Source of the DNA: an uncultured Verrucomicrobiota bacterium
GTDB taxonomy: Bacteria > Verrucomicrobiota > Kiritimatiellia > RFP12 > UBA1067
Assembly: GCA_937901395.1 (NCBI GenBank)
Contig: CALCDB010000016.1
Location: forward strand, 1 to 13,366
DNA length: 13,366 nucleotides
Direction of reading: 5' to 3'
The translations under genes and the position numbers were made by a program. This document shows, piece after piece, positions 1 through 7,330 of the stretch; position 1 is the stretch's first letter, and every line of letters starts with the position of its first letter. A model generated the notes under the pieces. The model was given only the letters and a program-made list of their open reading frames with translations, was not told where the DNA came from and searched no databases.

Positions 1-744
1 GTCGATGTCGTCGTGGTCGATTCGGCCCATGGCCATTCGAAGGGCATCATGGACATGACGAAGTACATCGTCAAGCACTTCCCGAAGGTGGACGTGATCG
101 CCGGCAACATTGCGACCGGTGAGGCGGCGAAGGCTCTTGCGAAAGCCGGCGCGCACGCGGTCAAGGTCGGCATCGGTCCGGGCTCCATCTGCACGACGCG
201 CGTCGTGTGCGGCGTCGGCATTCCGCAGCTGACGGCCGTCTATAACGCCGCGAAGGCGCTTCGCGGCAGCGGCGTCGCGGTCATCGCGGACGGCGGCATC
301 AAGCTTTCGGGCGACGTCCCGAAGGCGCTTGCGGCCGGTGCGGACTCCGTGATGCTCGGTTCCGTCCTCGCGGGCACGGAGGAGTCTCCGGGCGAGAAGA
401 TCTACTCCAACGGGCGTCAGTACGTCGTCTACCGCGGCATGGGGTCGATGGCCGCGCTCAAGAACGGCAAGGGCTCAAGAGCTCGTTATTTCCAAGACAA
501 TGAAGCGGAGGATGATCTTGTTCCGCAAGGCATTGAGGGGATGGTTCCATATTCTGGACATGTAAAGTCAATCATGACGCAGTTTTGCGGCGGACTCAAG
601 GCGAGTCTTGGATATTGCGGCGCGAGGACGATTAATGATCTGCAGGAAAAAGGCAAATTCTATCGCATTACCGCTGCAGGATTACGCGAGGCGCGTCCAC
701 ATGATATTACAATCACCAAGGAGGCGCCCAATTATCGCACCTGA
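1..744 (+). CDS. guaB: IMP dehydrogenase, C-terminal part (5' end cut by window)
   Basis: IMP dehydrogenase oxidises IMP to XMP with NAD+, the committed step of guanine nucleotide synthesis in the cytosol. The open frame runs into the window from base 1, so the N-terminus, any CBS domains and the start codon are missing; 247 residues remain. The catalytic loop GPGSICTTR is present, with the nucleophilic Cys codon at 190-192. It is followed by the phosphate-binding ADGGIK segment, YRGMGSM, and the mobile flap with the Arg-Tyr pair of RYFQ (codons 484-489). The C-terminal IEGMVPYSG and the family-typical end are complete. lepB starts 2 bases after the stop. Oddity: codons 1-158 end in G or C except 19, whereas 48 of the last 89 sense codons end in A or T. 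The switch is abrupt at about base 475, just before the flap. Identification is firm; the origin of the two-part composition is not. Confidence 0.97.
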   Translation, partial: VDVVVVDSAHGHSKGIMDMTKYIVKHFPKVDVIAGNIATGEAAKALAKAGAHAVKVGIGPGSICTTRVVCGVGIPQLTAVYNAAKALRGSGVAVIADGGIKLSGDVPKALAAGADSVMLGSVLAGTEESPGEKIYSNGRQYVVYRGMGSMAALKNGKGSRARYFQDNEAEDDLVPQGIEGMVPYSGHVKSIMTQFCGGLKASLGYCGARTINDLQEKGKFYRITAAGLREARPHDITITKEAPNYRT

Positions 745-746
745 TA

Positions 747-1499
747 ATGTCCACGCAGAAAACAGTAATTGATCATTGCAAGGATTGGTTGGATACGCTA
801 GTCGTAGCGATTTCCGTAGCGATGGCGTTTCGGGCGTATTTCTACGAGCCTTTTAAGATTCCGACCGGATCCATGCAAGAGACATTATGGGGATACCACA
901 CCACAGAAGGGGTGGAACGCGGAACCTGGGATGTTTTTCCATTGTCAACGTTGAAGTGGATATGGACTGGCGAAAAAGTAGTGGATTGGGAATCACCAGT
1001 ATCGGGAAGGGTGCGTTGTTTGCCGCGCAATGATGGCTATGCCGATGTAAAAGTTGGCATGGCGAACAAGAGCTGGGCGTTGCCGACCGATGCATGCAAG
1101 AATCTACATGGCAAATATGTAAGCAAAGGAGATTCGATTTGGAAGGGTGCCATTACGACTGGCGATTTCATATTCGTCAATAGGTGGAAATGGAATTTCT
1201 TCCAACCGCAAAATGGCGAAGTGATGATATTCTCAACCACAGGCATCAAGGGCTTGCAGCAAGGAACGCACTACATAAAGCGAATGAAAGCGAGGCCAGG
1301 TGAAACATATCGGCTTGAGCATCCTGTCGCGGGATTTCCAAACGTAGTTACAATGGGAAATGATGAATACTTCGCATGTGGTGACAATTTCAATAACAGT
1401 AATGATAGCCGATATTGGGGACCTGTGCCGCGCGAGAATCTTCGCGGATGTGCGTCTTTGGTATTTTGGCCGTTTAATGGATGGAGGATTATAAGATGA
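747..1499 (+). CDS. lepB: Signal peptidase I with a large insertion between the Ser and Lys boxes
   Basis: Type I signal peptidase, a membrane serine protease that cuts signal peptides from secreted proteins on the outer face of the inner membrane; 250 residues. One N-terminal membrane segment (about residues 16-33) is followed by the nucleophile Ser42 in PTGSMQETL. The general base is Lys178 in YIKRMKARPGE. The C-terminal box GDN-x-x-N-S-x-DSR-x-WG is intact. In typical enzymes the box with GD-x-x-x-V-N-R follows the Ser box within about 15-25 residues; here it begins near residue 139, so roughly 85 residues are inserted. The insert has a SPVSGRV...VSKGDSIWKG pattern that recalls lipoyl-like barrels (inference). 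The ATG at 747 lacks a well-spaced ribosome site: AAGGAGG at 718-724 is 22 bases away. Translation may therefore depend on coupling to guaB. The stop overlaps the kinase start by ATGA. Confidence 0.93.
   Translation: MSTQKTVIDHCKDWLDTLVVAISVAMAFRAYFYEPFKIPTGSMQETLWGYHTTEGVERGTWDVFPLSTLKWIWTGEKVVDWESPVSGRVRCLPRNDGYADVKVGMANKSWALPTDACKNLHGKYVSKGDSIWKGAITTGDFIFVNRWKWNFFQPQNGEVMIFSTTGIKGLQQGTHYIKRMKARPGETYRLEHPVAGFPNVVTMGNDEYFACGDNFNNSNDSRYWGPVPRENLRGCASLVFWPFNGWRIIR
1483..1487 (+). promoter_or_regulatory. Ribosome binding site deciding the kinase start
   Basis: GGAGG lies 8 bases before the ATG at 1496 and downstream of an in-frame ATG at 1481. It therefore supports 1496, which also forms an ATGA overlap with the lepB stop, as the true start of the kinase gene. 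Confidence 0.75.
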
Positions 1500-3784
1500 G
1501 CGAACAGTTAATATCTACACCATGTACATTCGGTGAAAACGATAATTTTTTGCTTGAACGCGAGCTTGGCACCGGAGGGATGGGCGGTGTCTATATGGGA
1601 CGCGATAAGATGTTGGATCGCCCTATTGCCGTAAAGGTGATGCTAAAGGAACTCGGTAATGATGCGGACTTCGTAAACAAGTTCAAGCACGAAGCTCAAT
1701 CCGTCGCTAAACTAATCCATCCTAATATTGCGCAAGTGTATTCATACGGCATTTGCAATGGAATGCCGTATATTGCAATGGAATTGGCGGCTGGCGGTTC
1801 GTTGTATTCGATAATGAACGCCAATCCTGGCAAGGTGGATATCACTCGCGTACTCAAGATATGTCAGCAGGTCGCACAGGCATTGCAATGCGCCTCGGAT
1901 CAAGGTTTCGTGCATGGCGATGTGAAGCCCGAAAATATCCTCTTGGATTCAAATGGGAATGCGAAACTCGTGGATTTTGGGCTTGCGGCAATGCAGAAGG
2001 ATACATCAGAGATATGGGGAACGCCATATTACATCTCACCAGAAAAGGTGAAAAAAGAACCGGTTGATTTTAGGGCCGATATGTATTCTCTTGGCGGTAC
2101 GCTTTATCATGCGCTTACCGGGGTAGCTCCATTCGAAGGCGAGGATTCGATCGCAGTCGTGAAAAAACGTTTTGAGGGAATGCCGAAAAAGCCAAGCGAA
2201 ATTCGCGATGAAATTACGCCAGAGATTGATTCATTGGTAATGCAGATGCTCGCATTCGACAAGAATGATCGATTCCCGAGTTTCGAATCATTGCTGGATG
2301 CGTTTAATAAAGTGCTGACTACCGGGCTTACCTCAAAGACAGTGCGCAAGACGACCTTAAAGCGTAAGATAAGCATCAATAAATCGGCATTCGCTTCCGC
2401 CGCACAAAAAGACGATAGCAAGAAGCCGATCAATAATGAGGTCGAGAATCTTGATGAAGAAGAGAAGGAGAATCTCGGTAAGAAAGTCGCGCTTTATGTG
2501 GGGTTGGGTATCGTCGTGATTGGTGCGATTATTGGCTCCTTGGTATGGTATCAAGTTTCCACTGCAAATGCTAACGAGCAGCAGAAATTAAATCAAATCG
2601 AAAAAGCATACAATAATGCATATATCTCTACCACCAATACAATTGAAAACATAAAGCATTTCAAACAGGATATCGAAGATGCGGCAAATCTCGCACAGAC
2701 AGAATATCTAAATATAGAAACCGAAATCAAGAAAGTAATGCCGAACCTCGATGGAGAATCAACAGTTGCAACGACGATGAAAGATTTATACGATCGTTCA
2801 AATAGTTGCAAGACTTGCATAGTTGAAATCGTAACCAAATTGACGACTATTCATGAAAAAGCTGATTCGGAATTGAAATTGGTTTCAAGTAAACAAGGTC
2901 GCAACGAAGAAAACGCCAAGGCGATGGCGGATCGCGTAAACGGACTCAGCGAGGAGCTTTCGGCATTGAAGCAATGCGAGGCCGCGAAGACGATTAGGAA
3001 GAATGCTAAGTATATTCAAGATAAAGGCGCCAAGACGATTGATACTGCCGTTAAACAAGTGAAGTTAGCGCAATTGAAAATCGAACGTGAAGCAGAAGCA
3101 GTAAAACGCGCCGCTGAAGAAAAAGCGCGTATTGCCAAGCAAGAAGAGGAAAAACAGGCAAGAATTGCGGAAGAGACTAACGATGCGCGTGCAAAGTTCA
3201 ATGCATTGGCTCAAAACGGTGCGTTTAGGCAACTTGATTGGAAGCGAGCCATCAATCAATTGGAGTCATTGAAACAAGAATTCAAAACGGAAGCCGGAAA
3301 GCTCGCCGTTGATCTTGAGATTCGCAAAGTGAATAACATGAAGAAGGTTCAAGATATCATTATTTCCAATCTCAAGGCTTATACCTTCAAGAAAGTCCCG
3401 TTTAAGGGGTGTAAGGTTTTGTCTGTAAACGATACTGAGATTGTACTTCAGATGCCCGATGGACGAAAGTCGAATCTCAGCTGGATGAACTTCTATCGTA
3501 AAGAGAACGAAAACAAGGCAGGCAATATTAATATACTTATGAACGATTTGATTGTTAACGCACGTCAGGTGACTTCCATGCACAAGCTTAATCTTCGTGA
3601 TTGGTCGGATGCGATGACTGGTGCCGTGCTGACGATGAAATTGGTATTCCCGGATGTTCCAGGAGCGGCTGAATATGCAGATGAATTGGCTAAACGTATC
3701 GTCAAGGAATATCCGGAATTTTTGAAGACTGCCAAAGGAATGTTCCCTGAAATCAATTTTGACGATGTGAAAAGCGAGGAATGA
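1496..3784 (+). CDS. Transmembrane Ser/Thr protein kinase (non-RD) with coiled-coil outer domain
   Basis: Hanks-type protein kinase of 762 residues. The kinase domain spans about residues 19-274. It has a glycine loop GTGGMGGVY (25-33), ATP lysine Lys47 in AVKV, helix-C Glu66, catalytic loop HGDVKPEN (catalytic Asp142, Lys144, Asn147), DFG (160-162) and an SPE motif at 181-183. The usual Arg before the catalytic Asp is Gly, so this is a non-RD kinase. The activation segment is short. A linker with many Lys and Glu precedes one membrane helix at about 331-351. The remaining 410 residues should be outside the inner membrane. They are mostly helical coiled coil (richest in Glu, Lys and Ala at about 520-565), then a small beta-rich patch (about 633-665, with PDGR), then a helical end. 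The outer part shows no PASTA repeats and is not recognised as a known sensor fold. The start at 1496 is chosen for its GGAGG site and overlap with lepB. Substrate and signal are unknown. Confidence 0.93.
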   Translation: MSEQLISTPCTFGENDNFLLERELGTGGMGGVYMGRDKMLDRPIAVKVMLKELGNDADFVNKFKHEAQSVAKLIHPNIAQVYSYGICNGMPYIAMELAAGGSLYSIMNANPGKVDITRVLKICQQVAQALQCASDQGFVHGDVKPENILLDSNGNAKLVDFGLAAMQKDTSEIWGTPYYISPEKVKKEPVDFRADMYSLGGTLYHALTGVAPFEGEDSIAVVKKRFEGMPKKPSEIRDEITPEIDSLVMQMLAFDKNDRFPSFESLLDAFNKVLTTGLTSKTVRKTTLKRKISINKSAFASAAQKDDSKKPINNEVENLDEEEKENLGKKVALYVGLGIVVIGAIIGSLVWYQVSTANANEQQKLNQIEKAYNNAYISTTNTIENIKHFKQDIEDAANLAQTEYLNIETEIKKVMPNLDGESTVATTMKDLYDRSNSCKTCIVEIVTKLTTIHEKADSELKLVSSKQGRNEENAKAMADRVNGLSEELSALKQCEAAKTIRKNAKYIQDKGAKTIDTAVKQVKLAQLKIEREAEAVKRAAEEKARIAKQEEEKQARIAEETNDARAKFNALAQNGAFRQLDWKRAINQLESLKQEFKTEAGKLAVDLEIRKVNNMKKVQDIIISNLKAYTFKKVPFKGCKVLSVNDTEIVLQMPDGRKSNLSWMNFYRKENENKAGNINILMNDLIVNARQVTSMHKLNLRDWSDAMTGAVLTMKLVFPDVPGAAEYADELAKRIVKEYPEFLKTAKGMFPEINFDDVKSEE

Positions 3785-4986
3785 AATTGAGTATTATAGC
3801 GCCTAAAATTGCTGAATCAATGGCATCTTCCAGTTTTATTCGGAAGATGTTCGAGAAGGGCATTGAACTGAAGAAGAAATTTGGCAATGATGCCGTTTGT
3901 GACTTTTCATTGGGCAATCCCGATGTGCCGCCTCCAATAAAAGCAAACGAAACCTTGAAGGCGATTGCAGATAGAGCAATAAAGCCATTGGGGCTTGGAT
4001 ATTGTCCAAACGCCGGCATTCCCGCTGTGCGTGCAGCAATGGCAAATTATCTTTCACATCAACAAGAAGTGACCATTGATGCAAAGGATGTGATAATGAC
4101 TGTTGGCGCAGCAGGGGCTATGGTCAGCTTCTTTAGGGCTGTTTTGGAACCTGGCGACGAAGTAATAACCCCGGCGCCATACTTCGTTGAGTATGGCGCA
4201 TATTGCGGCCATTTTGGAGGCATATTGAAAACCGTCCCATCAATTCCTCCAGAGTTTCGACCAGATATAAAGGGGATTGCGAATGCGATTACTGATAAAA
4301 CGCGTGTAATAATTATCAACTCGCCCAACAATCCAACTGGTTGTATCTATTCTATCGAAGATATTACCAAAATCGCAGAGGTGGTTGACAATGTAAATGC
4401 AACAAGATGCGGTCGTCCATTATTCTTGATTTCTGACGAACCGTACCGAGCATTTGCCTTTGATGGGATAAAGGTTCCTGCGATTTTGCCATTATGTAAG
4501 TGGTCTTGTGTTTTAGGCAGCTTTTCAAAGACGCTTTCTTTGGCTGGAGAGCGCATAGGTTATTTTGTGGCCAATCCTAAAATGCCAGCGCAAGAAGAAT
4601 TAACTGCAGCTGTTACACTGACCAATCGTACGCTTGGTTATGTAAATGCGCCTGTCATTGGTCAGCAGCTTGCCGCAAATCTTTTGGATCAGACAGTCGA
4701 TCTTGAAGTTTACGATCGGCGCCGCAAACTTATGGCCAAGGTACTATCGAAAGCTGGTATCGAATTTTCCATGCCGCATGGCGCGTTCTATTTCTTTGCA
4801 AAGGCTCCTAATGGCGATGATGCTGATTTTGTCGAGCGATTAGTTAAGGAAAATATCTTGGTCGTTCCAGGTAGAGGGTTCGGTTTCGCCGGCTATGTAA
4901 GATTGTGCTGTAGTGTTGATGAACAAATCATAGCCCGTAGTGCAGAAGGTTTCCAGCGAGTTATGAGAACATATAAAGGATTTTAA
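3781..4986 (+). CDS. PLP-dependent aminotransferase, class I/II
   Basis: Fold-type I pyridoxal-phosphate aminotransferase of 401 residues, the usual length for the aspartate aminotransferase superfamily. Visible key residues are Asn184 in NSPNNPTG, Asp219 and Tyr222 in SDEPY, the Schiff-base Lys250 in GSFSKT, Arg258 in GERIGY, and the substrate-carboxylate Arg374 in YVRL. It transfers an amino group between an amino acid and a 2-oxoacid in the cytosol; which amino acid cannot be told from the sequence. The start ATG overlaps the kinase stop (ATGA at 3781-3784). A GAGG sits only 1 base upstream, so re-initiation by terminating ribosomes is the likely mode. An aspartate, aromatic or alanine-type enzyme is possible. 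Its place after a membrane kinase is unexplained and may be only co-transcription. Confidence 0.92.
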   Translation: MKLSIIAPKIAESMASSSFIRKMFEKGIELKKKFGNDAVCDFSLGNPDVPPPIKANETLKAIADRAIKPLGLGYCPNAGIPAVRAAMANYLSHQQEVTIDAKDVIMTVGAAGAMVSFFRAVLEPGDEVITPAPYFVEYGAYCGHFGGILKTVPSIPPEFRPDIKGIANAITDKTRVIIINSPNNPTGCIYSIEDITKIAEVVDNVNATRCGRPLFLISDEPYRAFAFDGIKVPAILPLCKWSCVLGSFSKTLSLAGERIGYFVANPKMPAQEELTAAVTLTNRTLGYVNAPVIGQQLAANLLDQTVDLEVYDRRRKLMAKVLSKAGIEFSMPHGAFYFFAKAPNGDDADFVERLVKENILVVPGRGFGFAGYVRLCCSVDEQIIARSAEGFQRVMRTYKGF

Positions 4987-5009
4987 GCCAATAACCATAG
5001 TTTACATAA

Positions 5010-5024
5010 TCCGCCTTATGCGGA
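5010..5024 (+). other. Short hairpin in the leader of the coiled-coil membrane protein gene
   Basis: A 5-base-pair stem (TCCGC at 5010-5014 with GCGGA at 5020-5024) has a 5-base loop. It lies in the 50-base gap before the next gene, ending 12 bases before its ATG. The right arm runs into the only Shine-Dalgarno-like stretch (GGAAG, 5022-5026), so folding could modulate initiation. No T-tract follows, so it is not a terminator. It may also be chance. Confidence 0.3.
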
Positions 5025-5036
5025 AGTTTGATTATT

Positions 5037-5942
5037 ATGAATAAATCACAAAGAATGCCTAATATCGACTCTGACATCCCGGAAAACGCTATTCGTGTAT
5101 ATGGACAGGACGATCATGCAATGGATGATTTTCCAGTCCTAAAAGCATTTCAGCAATATGTCGATGCTGAGCAAGCAAAAGCACATAAGCGGATGGTTAC
5201 GTTAGGAATATTCTTTAGTCTGCTTATGGTGGTGGTAGTCGCTATATTCATGGTTTTATTAGTTATAATAAATTCACGAAATCAATCATTAAATGATCGC
5301 AACCAGACCTTAAACGATAGATTAGTTGATTTCGCCATGCGTGAACGAGGCGGTAATGTGAATATCCCACAGTATAGCCCAATTGTCGTTCAGCCATCGG
5401 TTGCTACGCCACAATCGACTGATGGTGCAAATTTGGCGATAATCAATGAGCTTAAGGATCAAGTTGAGAATTTAAAAAACAAGCTCGATGAAAACGAGAA
5501 AAAAGCGGCAGAAGAAGCTAAAAAACCGCGCAAACCTACACCCGAAGAATTACGTTTAAAAAAGCTGTTGGAAGAAGAAAAGGCGAAAAATTCTGCCGAG
5601 CGTGAACGTAAACATCAAGAGGAGCTTGAAAAGTATTGGCGCGAACATTACCCTGACATATATGAAAAGAAGAACGTTGATGCTGATAAAAATAAAGAAG
5701 CTGAACTTGAAAATAAATTGAAGAAACGTGATTCCAAGTTGGATGCGGCCTTAGACGATTTGAACCTTGATGATAAGCGATTTGATGAGGATGGTCTTTA
5801 TTTTTATGACGAGAAAAGCAATGATCGCACCGACCAATCCCCTTCACAGAATAACGTTACGAATACGATCGAGAAAAAAGACTGCTCGATCTCTATTGAT
5901 ATCAATGGATCGAGCAGTGATTGGTTAATACCTAACGACTGA
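5037..5942 (+). CDS. Single-pass membrane protein with charged coiled-coil tail, function unknown
   Basis: A 301-residue protein of no family I recognise. A soluble N-terminus of about 50 residues ends in a basic stretch (KAHKR, 49-52) before one strongly hydrophobic helix (about 54-79), which predicts N-terminus inside and tail outside. The tail opens with two copies of RNQ(S/T)LND (81-94), a likely coiled-coil start. After a linker with prolines and glutamines it becomes a very charged Lys/Glu helix (about 140-230), then an Asp-rich end and a Ser-rich terminus. The ATG at 5037 is preferred to a TTG at 5028, because GGAAG lies 10 bases before the ATG. Composition is the most AT-rich of the plus-strand genes. 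The last 20 or so codons also carry the hairpin and T-tract that appear to terminate the opposing operon. Being downstream of a membrane kinase with its own outer coiled coil, it could be a partner or substrate (inference). Confidence 0.8.
   Translation: MNKSQRMPNIDSDIPENAIRVYGQDDHAMDDFPVLKAFQQYVDAEQAKAHKRMVTLGIFFSLLMVVVVAIFMVLLVIINSRNQSLNDRNQTLNDRLVDFAMRERGGNVNIPQYSPIVVQPSVATPQSTDGANLAIINELKDQVENLKNKLDENEKKAAEEAKKPRKPTPEELRLKKLLEEEKAKNSAERERKHQEELEKYWREHYPDIYEKKNVDADKNKEAELENKLKKRDSKLDAALDDLNLDDKRFDEDGLYFYDEKSNDRTDQSPSQNNVTNTIEKKDCSISIDINGSSSDWLIPND
5871..5918 (-). terminator. Intrinsic terminator of the minus-strand operon, inside the opposing gene
   Basis: Two perfect 11-base arms (5881-5891 and 5908-5918, ACTGCTCGATC and its complement) enclose a 16-base loop that itself holds a 12-base palindrome (ATTGATATCAAT, 5895-5906). 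Read on the minus strand the hairpin is followed at once by CTTTTTTCTC (5880-5871), the classic Rho-independent layout. It begins 31 bases after the stop codon of the M18 peptidase gene. On the plus strand only a weak T run follows, so it should act mainly in the minus direction. The whole element is coding sequence of the convergent gene. Confidence 0.82.
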
Positions 5943-5948
5943 TATTTA

Positions 5949-7310
5949 TCAGCTTCTCAAATAGGCGCTATAGGCGCGATAGGTCTGCCAACAATCGTTC
6001 TTCGAGACGATTTCCCAAGGAGCGTGCATATTCCACATTGGTGTTCCCATATCCAATACTTTCATACCGAAACGAGCCATGTATTGAGAAATGGTTCCGC
6101 CACCACCCTTTTCTTGTTTGCCGAGTTCAGCCATTTGCCACATTACATTGCCATCTGCCATAATTTTGCGAATGGTAGCAACGAACTCAGGTCCACAATC
6201 GCTGGCTCCCCCTTTCGAGGTTCCACCCGTGTATTTAGAAGCGGCAACACCTTTATGCAAATGCGCTTCGTTGCCAACGGAATCAACATCGGGGAAATGG
6301 GGATCCGAAGCGGCCGTTACATCGGCCGAGAGCATCGTTGATTTCTCCAATGCACGACGCACCATGATATCCTTAGCGTTCTTCTCTTGGCGTTCAATCA
6401 ATTCTGCAACGGTATTTTCGAAGAAAGAACTTTGCATTCCCGTTGAACCCATTGAGCCAATCTCCTCCTTGTCGCACATAAGGATGGATGCGGTTACATC
6501 GGGCACTTCGTTGGCAGCGTCAAGCAAAGCCTGAAGGCCCGCGAACGAACAGACTCGATCATCGTGTCCATAACCGGTAATGAGCGCTTTATCAAAGCCG
6601 ACATAGCGAGGCATGCCGGCAGGAACAATTTCCAGCTCCGCGCTAAGTAAATCCTCCTCGTCGACCTTATATGTCTTTTTGAGATAATCAACGATTCCCG
6701 ACTTGTCCCCTTTTATGTCTTTGGAATCTGGTTTCTCGCCCTTCCCTGGAGTTGTCCATGCTACGACATCAAGATCTTCTGCCGGGAAGAACTCGTCGCG
6801 CTTTTTCTCCTTCTGGTCGTAGCCCAAATGTGGAAGAATATCCGAAATCAAGAATACTGGGTCTTCGGCTTTATCACCCACCTCGACCTGGACTTTGGTG
6901 CCGTCCTTGCGGACGATGGTTCCATATAAAGCTAAGGGCAAGGTAAGCCATTGATATTTCTTTATGCCTCCATAAATGTGGCAATCAAAATAGATGCACC
7001 CACCCTTTTCATATAGCGGCTTCGGCTTAAGGTCAAGACGTGGAGCATCGGTATGCCCGCCAACAACTTTAAGCCCTACGTCGGCAATGTGTTTCTTGCC
7101 GATTACGGCGGCCATAACGGTGCGATCTTCATATCCACGATAGACCTTATCACCTGCCTTCAAGGTCTTATATGTAGAGATTTCCTTAAATCCCTTGGCT
7201 TTTAACAATCTTACGCTTTCAGCGTAACTTCTACGTTCGGTCTTGGCAATGCCAAGATAACGCATATATTCTGAACAATACTGTTCTAATGGCATGTAAT
7301 TTCTTTTCAT
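5949..7310 (-). CDS. M18 family zinc aminopeptidase
   Basis: Cytosolic metallo-aminopeptidase of the M18 (aspartyl aminopeptidase-like) family; 453 residues, full length. It removes N-terminal residues from peptides. Likely two-metal ligands and catalytic residues are visible: His86 and Asp88 in GGHTDAP, bridging Asp251 in GHDDR, Glu282/Glu283 in DKEEIGS, Asp330 in LSADV and His429 in NMHAPWE. The GGTSKGGAS segment near the C-terminus is also family-typical. The gene is last in the minus-strand run, 20 bases after the aconitase stop. It ends 6 bases from the stop of the convergent gene, with a terminator hairpin just beyond. No Shine-Dalgarno sequence precedes the ATG; instead a TATAAT box ends 8 bases upstream. 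Preference for acidic residues is known for some members but cannot be assigned here. Confidence 0.94.
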   Translation of the reverse strand: MKRNYMPLEQYCSEYMRYLGIAKTERRSYAESVRLLKAKGFKEISTYKTLKAGDKVYRGYEDRTVMAAVIGKKHIADVGLKVVGGHTDAPRLDLKPKPLYEKGGCIYFDCHIYGGIKKYQWLTLPLALYGTIVRKDGTKVQVEVGDKAEDPVFLISDILPHLGYDQKEKKRDEFFPAEDLDVVAWTTPGKGEKPDSKDIKGDKSGIVDYLKKTYKVDEEDLLSAELEIVPAGMPRYVGFDKALITGYGHDDRVCSFAGLQALLDAANEVPDVTASILMCDKEEIGSMGSTGMQSSFFENTVAELIERQEKNAKDIMVRRALEKSTMLSADVTAASDPHFPDVDSVGNEAHLHKGVAASKYTGGTSKGGASDCGPEFVATIRKIMADGNVMWQMAELGKQEKGGGGTISQYMARFGMKVLDMGTPMWNMHAPWEIVSKNDCWQTYRAYSAYLRS

Positions 7311-7318
7311 AGTTGCGT

Positions 7319-7324
7319 ATTATA
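7319..7324 (-). promoter_or_regulatory. Possible -10 box before the M18 peptidase gene
   Basis: TATAAT on the minus strand lies in the 20-base gap between the aconitase and M18 genes, ending 8 bases before the ATG. The best -35 at 17-base spacing is only TTCTCG (7347-7342). If used, transcription would start within a base or two of the ATG, giving a nearly leaderless message. It may equally be chance in an AT-rich gap inside an operon. Confidence 0.3.
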
Positions 7325-7330
7325 TCACTT

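Noticed and set aside
1481..1495. Upstream in-frame ATG for the kinase.
   Set aside because: The GGAGG site falls after it, and the start at 1496 gives the ATGA overlap also seen at three other gene junctions.
2013..2032. Small inverted repeat (ATATGG/CCATAT) in the kinase gene.
   Set aside because: It encodes the conserved GTPYY region of the activation segment, is only 6 pairs long and has no T-tract.
5900..5960. Possible replication terminus at the convergent junction, where G excess changes to C excess on the plus strand.
   Set aside because: The skew change follows gene orientation and purine loading of coding strands; no dif-like site was seen.
6091..6534. Open frame of 147 codons on the plus strand opposite the M18 gene.
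   Set aside because: It lies wholly antisense to a well-identified enzyme, has Pro/Ser-rich filler composition and no ribosome site; it is a shadow frame.
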